A stretch of DNA of 64,000 nt from Eremophila alpestris peregrina (Eukaryota > Chordata > Aves > Passeriformes > Alaudidae), in NCBI GenBank assembly GCA_009792885.1, contig WMCF01000007.1, positions 5,767,229 through 5,831,228 on the forward strand, read 5' to 3'. Shown in pieces: positions 26,183 through 39,100 of the stretch. The first letter of the stretch is position 1, and the number at the start of each line of letters is the position of its first letter. The notes under the pieces are model-generated. The model was not told where the DNA came from, searched no databases, and saw nothing but the letters and a program-made list of their open reading frames with translations. The translations under genes and the position numbers were made by a program.

Positions 26183-29100
26183 GTTGAAGATCTCTGTCTA
26201 GAGTTTGCTTACTAGTTATTCAGTATGGGTAAATACAGCTCACTGCAGGAGTTATGTCACTGACATACAGTAACAAATACTGTGGTGGTTTTTTTTCTTA
26301 TTAATAGCCTGAGAGAGATCCTTCCCCTCATACTCAGAGAATCTACTACAGAATTCACTTACTCAGAGATAAAGTTCAGAAATTCCCCCAGAGGGAAAAT
26401 ATCTACTGAATAAAAAGGTGTCACTTCTAACAACAGTTGTCCTAATGTTTCTAATGAAAATAGAGACTGTATATCTTAGTCAAATACAGTTTAAATTTAT
26501 ATATAAAACTATAATACATGTAGAATGAATATAAAATATCTAGAATGATAATTTATAGTGCACATATAAAAATTTAAATCTTATTAAATACTATTGCTAT
26601 TAATTTTTCACTTGTGCATTTTTAGTACACATTCCTATGTATTTTTATATCTGAGGTCACTTTATCATAATTTTTTAAATCTCTAGTAATGAACCCTGAT
26701 TAAGAAATTTTCTGAAACAGGTGTTTTTCTGAGAACAATTTTAAATCATTAGTTCATAGTATGAATATATTTGGCAAATTTCTATAATCTGATGCTATGA
26801 ATAGAAACAGGCACAACAGAAACCTATTACCTTAATTGAAGATGTCCTATGATTATGCTGTGCAAACTCACACTAGAGGAGCTGGGAAACAACAAAAAAA
26901 CATTACCCAAAGGAATCTCTAAAGTCCCATTGACACTCAGACCAAGAGCTTCCAGAGATTTCTCAAAAGGAACTTGGAAACAGTACTCATATGTGGGAGT
27001 ATAATGAATCTCTGTGTCCCTACATAGATCCTGTTCTTTAAAAGGTAAATTTCAAACACAGTTTCCAGGAATAGGTGCACTTTAAAACAGCTTAACCTCC
27101 TTGCCAGTGCTGCCATTGTTGGAAACTACGAAGTTACTAGGGACATTGAGAACTATCTACACAGTGATACAGATTATTAACAAGCAATAATGCTTGCTTC
27201 TATTTCTGATTAATTTCTTTTTAATGTATCCTAATTTTTCTCTATTAAGAATTTAATGTTATTCCACAGATTTATTAAAGCTATGACTTCATGTAGAATA
27301 GTTCTACCCATTTTCAGTTATAGTATCTGAAATGCCAAAATAGTTAAAAAGCATACTATTTGATAGCAGTTTTAATTTGTGGATTTGTAGCAAAAGACGC
27401 AAGGAACAGGATGTGTTGCAGGACAGTAGCACAAAGACTCCTCCATAAGGACATTTTTGAAAGCTAAAAAACATCTATTGCTGAGTAACTGTTCTTCAGT
27501 TAAGAAGAACAGTTGGCCAGTTAATTGAAGGCCAGACTATCTCATTATTAAATTATAAGGTTTAAAACTAATTTGAAAATGATATTGCATGGTGATAAGG
27601 ATAGGGATGTATGTTTTCTTTATGGAGGTGGGGATTAAATATATTTGAACAACATTCACCCCAACACAGGAGACCAAAGAGCATTGTAATCTCCATTTTT
27701 CAGCAATGGATTCCTATGGCAAAGTTTGGATTGTTTTCCAGAAGTGTCTCCCTCTTCCACTGACTCTCAGGTTTGCATCAATCTTCCCAGTCAACTACTC
27801 TGACTAAAAAGACTACATCAAAAGGCCCCATTGTTCAGTCATTTTGTCCAAGAAATTGCAGCAAAAGTTCCAGTAATGTGAGACTAAACATCTTACAAAA
27901 TACTTCTCTCTCATGGTAGATAGGTATCTGCCCAAAATTTTAGGTAAGCAATTGAAACACACAGTCACAAAGGACAATATTCGGTGCAGTACTACAATAC
28001 TATTTCAGTAACAGGATGAAGCACTTTTTCCATTTGAAATTCTCATGCATTCCTACATCATGATGATGTACTAATATCACCAAACATGTCATTACAATGC
28101 AAATAAAGTAAGACTTGCACATCATATATGGTTTGACTCTAAAGTGGCAGAAATCTTGATGTGAAAAGGTGTGAATCTATATCCCATCTAAGCAGGTCAT
28201 TGATTCAAAAATAATCTAGACAGAACAAATGAACATAATTATCCTCCTAAACTAAATGCTATGGAAAGTACAGGACATTTCCAAATAAGACCAACTTTAA
28301 TTTGTTAAAAACACCTAAATCTCCTTTGTTTTTATCTCTAGATTTTAAATACTATATTTTCATTTTTAGAGATATTCAGAATTCAGAGATAAGTACTTGC
28401 TAAAACATTAGCAAATGAGAATAGACACAGATGAATGTAAATAGTACGGCCAAAGGCAAGTGCTTAGAGTCTCACCACACAGTGTAAAGCCTGGCACTTT
28501 CTCCTGGCAATGGTGTTTGCTGGACTACATGGGGAGAAGTGATAGAAGTTTGTTGTTAAGGTGATTTAGAAGAAATCCTATTACAAGAATAGAAGAGCAG
28601 ATTCATACAGTTCATAGCTGTGTTCACAGCTGCTTTACTGAGAGAGAATATACCAACCTCTAATTTACCCCTAGTTCAGTCTTTTGCACCTTTTATTCAA
28701 AACTAGTTGCTTAGAGATGTGAAACAACAGGACCAGACTTTAGACTAGGGTAGAATTATTTTGCACATTCAAACAAAACAACCCAAGTAGGGATTTATAG
28801 GTTTTTATGATTCTCCACACAACTGCATTGTGCATGGAGGTCTGAGACAATGCGTAGTCTGCCAAGGTTACATATATGTTTATTGCTGAAAAATTACTAG
28901 ACAAAGTATCATTCCTCATTCAAGTAGTTCATGATGTACCAGTGTTTCAATCATGTTATCAAAGTCAGCTATTAAAAACTCATGGTACTCTCTCCTCCAT
29001 TAATGGATTAAGGTGAAGGCAACTAATTGATGTATGAACCAATCTAAGTCACTGCTTTTATTTATTTTTCCAGAATACCTGTAATCTGAAATTCCCTTAA

Positions 29101-32100
29101 AAAGCCAAAAAACAGATACAGCCAAGTCCCTGTGGACTTTCAACTTTTTTTTTGAGATTGCTGGGGTTTTTTTAAAAACAGTGCATACTGCAGTCTCCAG
29201 CCTCTCTGCAGGTTATTATTTGTAATATAACATCTAGAAACAAAATTTCAGATCATGATTTTCCAGTAGAATACCTAAATATCTTTTGAGTGCAAAAGCA
29301 GTAAAAATATAAAAATCAATTTATTGTGCTAAAGCAGAGCCATATAAACTGTTCTTCAGGCTTCAGTTTATACAATATAAACTAGTCTCTTTCAAAGCTT
29401 ATAAAAACAAAACCAAGAAATATTTTTATTCCATGCACAAGGACAATGATACATCCAGACACTTTCTGATTCACAGAGCCTTTGCAAGTCCTTACTTCTC
29501 AAAATTATCCAACAAGTAATCCCTTAGCATCTGATTTTAATGAACACAGCCAGATATATTATCAGAGATGTTTTAGATCTTTTTTCCATAAACCAAATAT
29601 CTGAAATTCTTGCCAGACACTCTCTGAGACAAGCACGTGCTATGTCTGCTTGTTACTTTCCTTAAATCACTAGTATTATTTAATTGTCAGCTGACTTAAG
29701 CAACATGTAACTACACTATGTAGGATAAGTGGGATAACACAGAGGATTGGTGAATTTTAATAAAGAAATGGTAACGTAGAATAATTGTTAATATAGCATT
29801 CAGTGTTTGCCACCATTAAACTTCATAACCATCTACAATTGTACAAGTTGCATTCTCAAAAGGGAAAATTTGCTTCTGTTTTCATGGTTTTGATGAACTT
29901 AATGACTTCAGTTGTCATTGTTTACTATTGAAGTATGAGAAACTGCAGATAATGAAAGTTTTAGCCTTTCGATAGCGCCAAATCAGTGAAATATTTAAAA
30001 TATTCTAGATCTAGGCTCATCAAAATAACAATATTTAAACAGACCTGTTAGGAGACTGACTATGGAATATTTTGCTTGTCTTTTCCAGTTTGTGACCTTT
30101 TTTTATATAAAAGGAAATTTAACTGGTGAACATGCTGAACATGCACATAAAATGAATAATTGTCTCAAATATCACTACAGTCTTCAGTCACTCTTTAATA
30201 ATTTAGTTTGTAAATTGAAAAGATGAACTGAAAAGCAGCTATATTAACAGTTATTCTACATTAACATTGCTTACACTATTTATTAAAATTCACTGCTCTG
30301 CTGTGTTATGCTATTTGGCCTATATAGTACAGTTGTATGTGACTTATGTCAATTTACCACTCCTAATTGCCTGCTGGATTTTTGAGCTCTAATACCTGTT
30401 TTTATGTTACCTAATGAGCATGCCATATCCAGCAAATTGCTTCAGATAATTTTTAACACAGGTTGGACACAATAATCTGGGATGTTCTTTGCTCCTTAAA
30501 ACCAAAGATGAACTTGCCAGTTGCCTAATAGTCCATGGAAGCTCTTGCTTAAGGGACTATGAGACAGTAAAGATTTAACATCTGGGGAAGTGAGACAGGA
30601 GACTTAAGCACAGAAGACTTTGGTATTGTCAGAACACTGATAGGCAGGAAGCAATGGCATGCTGACAGGCCAGCGAAGGGGGTCCAGAAACAGTCAGTTC
30701 CTTTTCTTCATAAAGCTCTCTTCAATCTTCTATTCCAGTGTGCAAGAAGTTTAAAAGGCATGGCAGGTGGCCAAACTGGTTAAATAAGGAATTATTAACT
30801 AAACAGAAAGATAAAATATCCTATACAGAAGGTAGAAAAGGGGACAGGCTACCAATGTGAAATGAAGAAACAGCACCTAGACTTGTAGCAGTGGACTTGC
30901 AGGAGAATGGCAAGGATATGAAAGGCAACTGCAAATATTCTTATATATTTAGTGAATTTATATAAACTTCAGATGTACCCCCCAAGTCTTAACTCTAAAT
31001 GGTATGAAGCATTGCTAAAGTTTGCACTAAGACCACTCTTCCTTATATGAAGAGCATTTGGAAAGCTGAGTGTGCAGCAGAAATCAAAAGTTGTAGCAGC
31101 ATAATCAAAGGCTCATGTCTATAACTCCAAGTGAAATGTGTTTGTTACATTTTCTGCAAAGTACAATGGGGGGGGAACATGCTGTGATCAAATGAAGATG
31201 AGTTGTTGAATAACGTCATAAGATTTAGAAACAATAAGTGATTTTTTGATACAACAAAGCATATATATTTTTGATATAGGCAACAATTGAATAGCAATTC
31301 AGATAAATTTGACTCTAAGAAAACTGCAACTGAATCTATGAGGGAGGAAGGAAAATTGATCACTTGACAATCTGCAATAGGCTTATCTTCTGAAAGTGCT
31401 TTAGTACAGTGCTGCCCTAACCTATGTGGACTTACCTCTCTGCCAAAGGTGGCCCTGTAGAGACAGCACAGAACAGACTGCATGGTCTTAACAGTAGCTT
31501 TGGTTCACAGTCTGCCTGTGACACTCCAGCTCCTAATAAAAGGAACTATTTATTAATATGTCAAAGTGCAGCAGCTGACAAGCAATCTGTCCTGCTCTAG
31601 CTACTGAGGTGGTGGTGATCTCTGGCAGAAGGGCAAGGAAACATCTTCAGCTAAATCTGCAGTAGTGGATCTGACAGAACTTTAAATTAGTATTTCCCAT
31701 TTCAAACTGGACAAAAATTGAATTTTTCTCTCTTCCAATTGTGCCCTAGACTTCTTTTTTTCACATTTTTCTGCAGGAATTTTTAAAGGAAAAGTGAAAC
31801 ATAATTGACAGAAAATTTTTAAACTACTTCCAATTGAAAATACATTTTCAATCTAATTGTTTGTGCCTGTCTTACACTTACATAATGTTAAACTTGCTGT
31901 CTTTTTTAATGTTTCATCTCTAAAGTTGTTGCTACAGGCTTTGAAATGGTAGTTGACTGCATTCTGGAATTTAAATGAGTTGTGACCTATTTTTGTTTTT
32001 GCTCCCAATGCCAAAAGCACTGTCTTCCAAAACAAGCTGCATCAAAAGATTTAATGAAATTTATTACGGAAAAGTGTTCACTTCTAATCCATCTATACAA

Positions 32101-32395
32101 GCACAGTACCACAGTGCAGGATGATATACATGAGAAGATCATATGAGACTCATTTGTGAATTTGACAGACATTTTCAACACATACATGATCAACTTTGCG
32201 GTATACAAGTGTATCACTCTCCCATTCATGTCAGAAGACTTCTTAACTGCTACAAAGAAGCCCTATCCTTGGCTAACAAATGTACATTATGTGGGTTCTA
32301 TGCAGCAAGAAAAATTTTTGTTTTTTCATTTAAAACAACAAACATCCATAGGTATTGCTTTAATTTGTAAGAAACCATTCCTAATTGGGCACTAC
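26183..32395. other. Unique AT-rich sequence, no gene seen
   Basis: About 6.2 kb with no transposon that I can recognise and no convincing open frame. The 112-codon frame at 31145-31483 (minus) has a Cys/Leu/Phe-rich, low-information composition and no domain. 30280-30440 has the appearance of a non-repetitive, possibly conserved stretch with TTAATT/CTAATTG cores. None of this is strong. Confidence 0.55.
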
Positions 32396-32398
32396 CTT

Positions 32399-32733
32399 TC
32401 AAGCAGAATAATCCGATAATAGTGCTGGATTTACACAGTCATGCAGATCAGCAGGTGTTTCTGCATATTTTGAAACAGTTCTACGGCTGCTTTGTCTCAC
32501 AGCCTGAATTAATGCACCAGTTGAAAGGAAGGCAGTGTGCACAACGGTATCCAGGAGATCAAGCTCCCCTCCAGGATTCCTACCGGCAATTTCTTGTAGC
32601 AAATTTTTTTCTGCATCACTTTGGTAACTACAAATATGAGATAATAACTGTTCTTTTATTCTCCCATCCTGTCTCCTCTGTTCAGATTGCAAGCCCTTCA
32701 GGAGAGCAATATGCTCAGATTGATCTATGCTCA
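32399..32733 (-). CDS. Candidate terminal coding exon or pseudogene, family unknown
   Basis: A minus-strand frame stays open for 111 codons and ends in TGA at 32401-32399. On the minus strand it is preceded by 'gatatttcag', an acceptor-like AG at 32735-32734. Just after the stop comes 'aaag|gtagtg', a donor-like GT at 32395-32394. An ATTAAA, a possible polyadenylation hexamer, lies at 32364-32359. The deduced protein is hydrophilic and helix-prone: early 'HIALLKGLQSEQRRQDGR', then 'EQLLSHICSYQSDAEKNLL', 'GGELDLLDTVVHTAF', and a late 'KYAETPADLHDCVNPALL'. It shows no membrane segment. The composition is more balanced than the surrounding AT-rich DNA and reads like real protein. I cannot name the family. 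The plus strand is also open here (32422-32880), but its second half translates a simple repeat. It could be the last exon of an otherwise unseen gene, an exon relic, or a processed pseudogene. Confidence 0.35.
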
Positions 32734-32744
32734 CTGAAATATCT

Positions 32745-32833
32745 TTATATCACCTATACCTTTATCTACCTACATCCATCTGTCTACATCTGTCTACATC
32801 TCTATCCTTTATATCTAGATAGAGATAGACACA
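32745..32833. repeat. Degenerate TATC/TCTA tetranucleotide repeat
   Basis: The stretch is an imperfect tetranucleotide microsatellite: 'tatctacctacatccatctg', then repeated 'tctacatctg' units, ending in 'atatctagatagagatag', where the motif flips strand. It sits directly 5' (on the minus strand) of the candidate exon and provides most of the carboxy-terminal half of the plus-strand open frame at 32422-32880. That argues against the plus frame being a gene. Confidence 0.8.
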
Positions 32834-35796
32834 CTGTGTCCAAGAACTGTGCTTCCTTCAAGTCCTTTATTTACACTTGAAAGTCAAGATAAACATGAAG
32901 AAATAAATTACTTTAAATTCTGGAAAAGTAGAGGGAGTTGATGTGTTAAGTGAAACTGTAATACATTAGCAATATATTGAAATACAGTCAAAAACACCTC
33001 CCATATGAAATTACGATTTTCAACTGGAATCTCTTGTAAGAGAACATACTTTTGATGAATATTTTTCCCCAAAGTAGTGATTGATAATGATGGAAACAAG
33101 AAGAAAAACAAAACTAACAAGTAAGATAACAAAATGGCACCTCAATAAATTAAGTACAAACACTCAAGAAAACAAAATAGTTTCATAGAGACAAATTCCT
33201 TCAAATACATTTTAAATGTCCAGTATAGTTTTAATGTAAATTTTGAATTCAGATTCATGTAAAAAGCTCTTAGAAAAAAAAAAAGAAAATAAGGGGACAT
33301 TGATTTTCATTAAATAAAAAATGGACCTTGTAATAGATTTTTAAAATAGACTTATAAATATTTAAAAGATCAATGTAATTTTCAGATACTGAGCTGAAGG
33401 GCTTTGTATTTCATTAAACAATTTCTTCTGCTCTCCCCCTCTTTTTGAAGAATTTATATTTAAGACAAATATTTAACTTACTTTTCTAGCTGTTAACTGT
33501 GTCTAACTTCTAACTCTAAGCAGTAACCTTTTAAGTACTTGTAAGCATACACACAAAAAACTTCCTACATCTCAATGAAAAAAAATGTTTTTAAGTAAGA
33601 GTAATGAAATTATTAACAAGCTTTCTGATTCCTAAGAATTTTGCTCCATACTACAGCACATATATACACAAGGAATATATTTGAATGAGTATTTTTGAAC
33701 ACAATCAGTTGCATAGACGTATGGAGCTTGTTACAAACATGTAGGTCCTTTACTTACACTTAAAGAAAAAAGAGGAAGAAATAAATTTAAATTCTACTTG
33801 TAATCATCCCCCAGCAACAGCAGATAAAAATCTGTCTAGATGTTTGGCCAGTTAAAAACTTTGGGGTTTATATTAAAGGTACTCTGCAGTAGTCTATGGG
33901 AACTTTAATATCTTGTAACTAAGGAAAGTTCATACTGCCACAATAAAGTACAAAGTAAATACCATAGCAATTTGTATTATTACCTGTTCACGAAAAAAAA
34001 TTAAACTCACAATTCACTTCAATCTTTTGAAGGCAGACATCTAGATAGCCCAGGAATAGATCTTCACAGGAAATAATGAAACCTCTATATACAGATTATG
34101 ATCAAAATAGAAAAGCATTTAAAACAAACATTCATGACCCTTTTTGTGATAAACAAGGAAAGCATTAGTTCTGTCACTTCAAAACATATGAGCTCCCCCC
34201 TTGGAACTACAGGTTTTTTAATAAGGAGTTCTGTTATTATTCTATCTACACTGATCTGAAAAATGCATTACTTCAATTTTTATACTGACAATTAAAGAAT
34301 GTTATAAATGCATGTTTAAAAATACATTGATTTTTGTGAATCTGATTAATCTGTCTTTACTAAATCAAGGACAAATTTTCCTGTTAAATTTTTAGGAAAA
34401 GGACTCATTAGGCACGATCAAAAGGTCATTAGACAAAATGTTAAATATAACAATAGATAATTGTATAAATTCAAGACTCATTTTCTGAATGTATATTTTG
34501 TTTGACAGGAAACTAATGGACTGCTGAGGAAGTTAAGCTTTAGTCTTTGTAATATAGCTTCTTAATATCTGCAATAACTACTTTTGTAAAGAACTAATCT
34601 GTATCCCTCTGATTAATATTATGGCAGATGATTAATTGTTTTGCAGGAGCAATTGACTATCGTCTGCTTTTTATTATCTTAAGGAAATCTTAGGAGATAA
34701 GAAAACTCTGGGGGAAGAAAATGAAAACTATCACTTCTTCAGTCATCTTTGTAGCAATATCCCTTAAACTTGCCAACTAAAATAAATACAACAACTTCAG
34801 GAGGTTCACGTAATTTTTACTGATCATCAGCATCACTATATGACTTTCAAATCTGCTTTTAAAAGTTCTTGACACGCTTGAGCTTTGTACCATTTAGGTA
34901 AGGAAATTCCAAATGGGTGAATTCTCCTGCATACACCATTATGAAGTAGAGTGAGAAAGGAACTAGAAGAATTCTTTTCCTAAAGGATTTTTCACTTCCT
35001 AGTACTTTTTTCCATTACATCAGCTTCTACCATCCAAATAAAGTGTCACTGCTGAAATGCACATATCAGGAGATAGGCAAAAACAATCTTCACAAGTTGA
35101 TAAATAGATTTGTAAAATGTCTGTGTTTTTTTTCAAGGGAAACACAGGAAAAATATGAACATGTGTTTTTCTCATCTGCCTCTGTATCATCTGCACTTGG
35201 ACATACTCCTTTACACTGTCACAAAAGCTAAAAAGGAGCAGCAGCAAGGCCAATCGTTTCTCACAAAGACCCTCACTTCACCTCTAGAGCTGATTTGTCT
35301 CTGATCTCTGCACTCAAGGATACCACAATCACACTGTAATTGCAAAAGCCCAGTAAGACAATTTTTACATGATTACTGCATCCCTGACTTCAGACATTAC
35401 AACTTGGCTACTCTCTTTCCAGAGATGTTACAAGTATAAAGGTTTTATAGTTGTCAAAAGATCATATCTCATGATAAGATCTTTGAAAGTCATTTAGACC
35501 CCACTTAAGTTGTGGCCTCCATGTGCCCTGTGAGCTTATTTTTGAACAATAAATGTTGAGCATTCAAAGAGCAATCACACATCTGAATCTGGGCAGCAAG
35601 GAAACACTACCAAAATCCCTGGGGAAAATTTGATGTACTCATTCCATCTCCATAACTGCTGAATGCCAACAAAACCTTTCTGAGGATGCTTTGCTATATT
35701 CCAGTAATCTTACTGAGGCCAAATCTACTGGGTTTCATCAATTTTCAGCACACAAAAGGTGAGCAAAAATCTCTTGAAGAGGCAGTGAGGGCAAAC
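32834..35796. other. Unique AT-rich sequence, no gene seen
   Basis: No supportable gene, transposon or long repeat. The short open frames at 32908-33132, 35020-35253 and 35043-35231 look random, and the last two overlap each other on opposite strands. Confidence 0.6.
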
Positions 35797-36100
35797 NNNN
35801 NNNNNNNNNNNNNNNNNNNNNNNNNNNNNNNNNNNNNNNNNNNNNNNNNNNNNNNNNNNNNNNNNNNNNNNNNNNNNNNNNNNNNNNNNNNNNNNNNNNN
35901 NNNNNNNNNNNNNNNNNNNNNNNNNNNNNNNNNNNNNNNNNNNNNNNNNNNNNNNNNNNNNNNNNNNNNNNNNNNNNNNNNNNNNNNNNNNNNNNNNNNN
36001 NNNNNNNNNNNNNNNNNNNNNNNNNNNNNNNNNNNNNNNNNNNNNNNNNNNNNNNNNNNNNNNNNNNNNNNNNNNNNNNNNNNNNNNNNNNNNNNNNNNN
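35797..36100. other. Assembly gap, 304 N
   Basis: All 304 positions are N. The open frames that appear to cross it (35686-36105 plus and 35745-36119 minus) are artefacts of translating N and should be ignored. The odd length suggests a size estimated from read pairs or an alignment rather than an arbitrary round filler. Its content is unknown. Confidence 0.99.
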
Positions 36101-39100
36101 AATAGTTAAGTTGCCCCATTTATCACACCTCTAGATTTTCATAATTTCCAAGATACATTACATGAGCCGTAGAATTTTTATATTGGTTAGGCAGAAGCAG
36201 TAATCCTAGCCAAAATGCAGTTATCCAGAACTGATGGGTGGCTGGAATTCCCTGTCCCTTAGTTATACATTTTATCATCTGCCATTTGCTGTGTATAGTC
36301 CCATTATATTCCAATGATAAACTTTTATCAGACTTGCTTATAGCTAAAAATTATGTTTTGTGCTAGATATTCAGATAATTTACATTCTACACACCACATG
36401 TTACATCCAAATGGCCTCTTCTCATTTAAAAACAATCCTATGAGAACAACTACCTATTTCCAAAAAAGAACTATTCTAACACAACACACATTACACAGCA
36501 TAAACTTCACAGCTTCTGAAATCATTTTGGCATATTTGTCATCAGTATTTCATACTGAAAATACAGCTATGACCATCCAGGAATGAAACATTCATCTGAA
36601 CAGTTTAACTTTTGATTCAGAGAATAATTAACAGTTACATGTGGCTCAAGTCCATATGTGTTCCATAAGACCTGTAATAGCAATCAAAAGAGATGACAGA
36701 TAGCCATTGTAAATGGTTTTCATAAAGAACCTGTGTTTTAGCAGTTCCTATTCAAGATCCAGGTAACTCAGAACAGCCTCTCAGATATGAGAAATTTAAA
36801 AAGAGAAATGCAAACAATATTTTAGTCACTATTATATCTTCTTGCTTCCTGTCCCTACTCTCTCCTCCTTCTGAAACCTTTCCCAACCTTCCATACCAAA
36901 TTTTTGTCTGCTTACTGGACATATTAACTTCAGATAAAACTTGCAAGGAGAGATTAGAATGTACTGTGTATGGATTTGCTTTGCACATTAAACCATGACC
37001 GGTCTATTTATTTATACTTTCAGAAGTTGGAACAAAAATATATTTTGTGTTTCTATTCCATAAAGAAATTAAATAACTTACTGTTTTCAATAACTTAATT
37101 TTATGACCCTAATAGGTTTTCTATAATTCAAATCCTCACAGTTCCTCTTCTGATTTAGTCCTTTCCTTTCTCTTCACTCAAAAGAAGTGTGAAGGAAGAA
37201 AAACAATATGATTGTTTTAGGGAGTTATTAGTTTCATGTTTTAAAAGTTTAAGTTTTTTCCTGTATTTTAGTACAAGCATACAATTTAAGGCAAAAATAT
37301 TTTCCATTTAACTCCAATTCCACAGTCTGAAAGATCTGAAAGCTTCAGCCTCATGTCTTTCCCCACTAGATAATAAAGGCTCTTTTTAGTGCAAAAAAAT
37401 AAAGTCCAGTCTCAGAAGATGAGGGAAAGGATATATGTTCTAGGGACAATACCTATTCCCATGTCAGCATGGAAAAACTGAAAACTATTCTAGGATCTTT
37501 TTATCCTATAAAGACATAAATGTGAATCTGTCCAAGAAAGGGAAACAATATAATTTCTTCCTGCCTAAAACTAGTTGGCCCTTGATGTAAATGGGATTGA
37601 GGGGCTCACCAAAGCAAGAGATACTATTAGTAATCATACTACTTAAAATACCCTTAGGCATACTAATATATACTATTAAAAAAAAAAAAAAAAGGAAAGC
37701 CTCAATGAATTATTTATAACAAGAGATTTAATTAACTTCCTTGCTCCTTTCTGCCTTAGATTTGTCTAGGAACAGATTGCCATTTTCACACATTTGTTTC
37801 TTATTCAAAATAATTTTTCTTAATTAATCTTTGGGTGAGTAGTTGTTCATTAAAAATTCATCATAAATATCCACTGTTTCTCATGAATTCAAATTAGTCT
37901 GGCTTGTTTTTATTGTGGCAAGAGCATTTGGTTTCCCTTCTGGAGAGTAATTTTAGAATGAATATTTGTAGCAATGTATTTGTTAGGGTTTCTATTTGGC
38001 ATCAGCCTTAACAGTATCTTTATTGGGCATGCTTCTAAAAATAGTACAGTAACTGCGTAGAAATGGACCTAAATATCCAGACACCAAAGATGAAAAATGA
38101 GCAAAGTCAGAGGAAGCTGCTTTGACCACAACTGAATCTCAAAGAAAGAGTGACCAGGACTGCCCTTGTGTGCATTGTTTGCCTGCAATGGTAGACAAGG
38201 GGTCAGGGGCAGCCCCCACTGATGGCCTCAGTGCCTGTGTGTCACTCATATTCCCTGGGAGCCACTGGAGAGGAGATGTGGCAGGGAGGGACCTGGCTGG
38301 GCTCAAAGCACAGAAGGTGGCTTAGCATGAGTAGTCCTACTCTCACCAGACAGCTTGGCACAGTCAAACAATCTGGCTGTGATTTGCTAACTCATACCAA
38401 ATCACACTGCCTCACTCATGTAATTATGTGAGATGACAAGACCAGCCTCCTGTGGGTATGGAGATGCAGGCTGGCTCAATAGTCCCTCACTTGGACTAAA
38501 TGTATATACTAGCATTTTGTAGCCAATTACCCAGACTTTTCTCTGCTGGGAGCTCAAACTCCATGTTAAGCTGGGGTTTACCCTTGTCACACAGTGATCA
38601 AGAGAAAGGAATTAATATTAATTATGTTGCAATAGAAATTATCCAGCATCCTCAAGCCTGAGGCCCTGCAATTACTTATAAGTTCACTTAATTAAGTTGT
38701 CAAGAATATGGCTATAAGCACTGTGAGATTTATATAAACATATATGCATGATCCAACACATATCCTGGAAAACTGGGTTAGTGCAATTAAAAGTCCTAGA
38801 AATCATGTAAGTATAAAATAGCTGTCTGCATTTCACAGTAGTTACAGTCATCACAGATTACACAGTAATCTTACACTGAGTTTACTGAAGATTCTACCTT
38901 TGTACACAAAATTCACGTAGGATTATGTGACTGTTTTTAAAGCAGAAAATACATTTTCCTGAAATACAGTCCCAAAAGAACCAAAATGATTCCATGATGC
39001 AAGAGAGTGGATGAATGCTACTGTACTTATTTACAAGTCAGGGCATTTTAAAAGTAGCCTTTCTCTTCCAGTTTGCCCTGACCTTCCTTTCTCTTTTAAA

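Noticed and set aside
31145..31483. 112-codon minus frame
   Set aside because: Cys/Leu/Phe-rich low-information composition and no splice-bounded subregion; likely chance.
32422..32880. 152-codon plus-strand frame as a gene
   Set aside because: Its second half translates a TATC/TCTA microsatellite, and the minus strand over the first half is the better coding candidate.
35686..36119. Open frames of 139 and 124 codons
   Set aside because: They consist mainly of translated N from the assembly gap.
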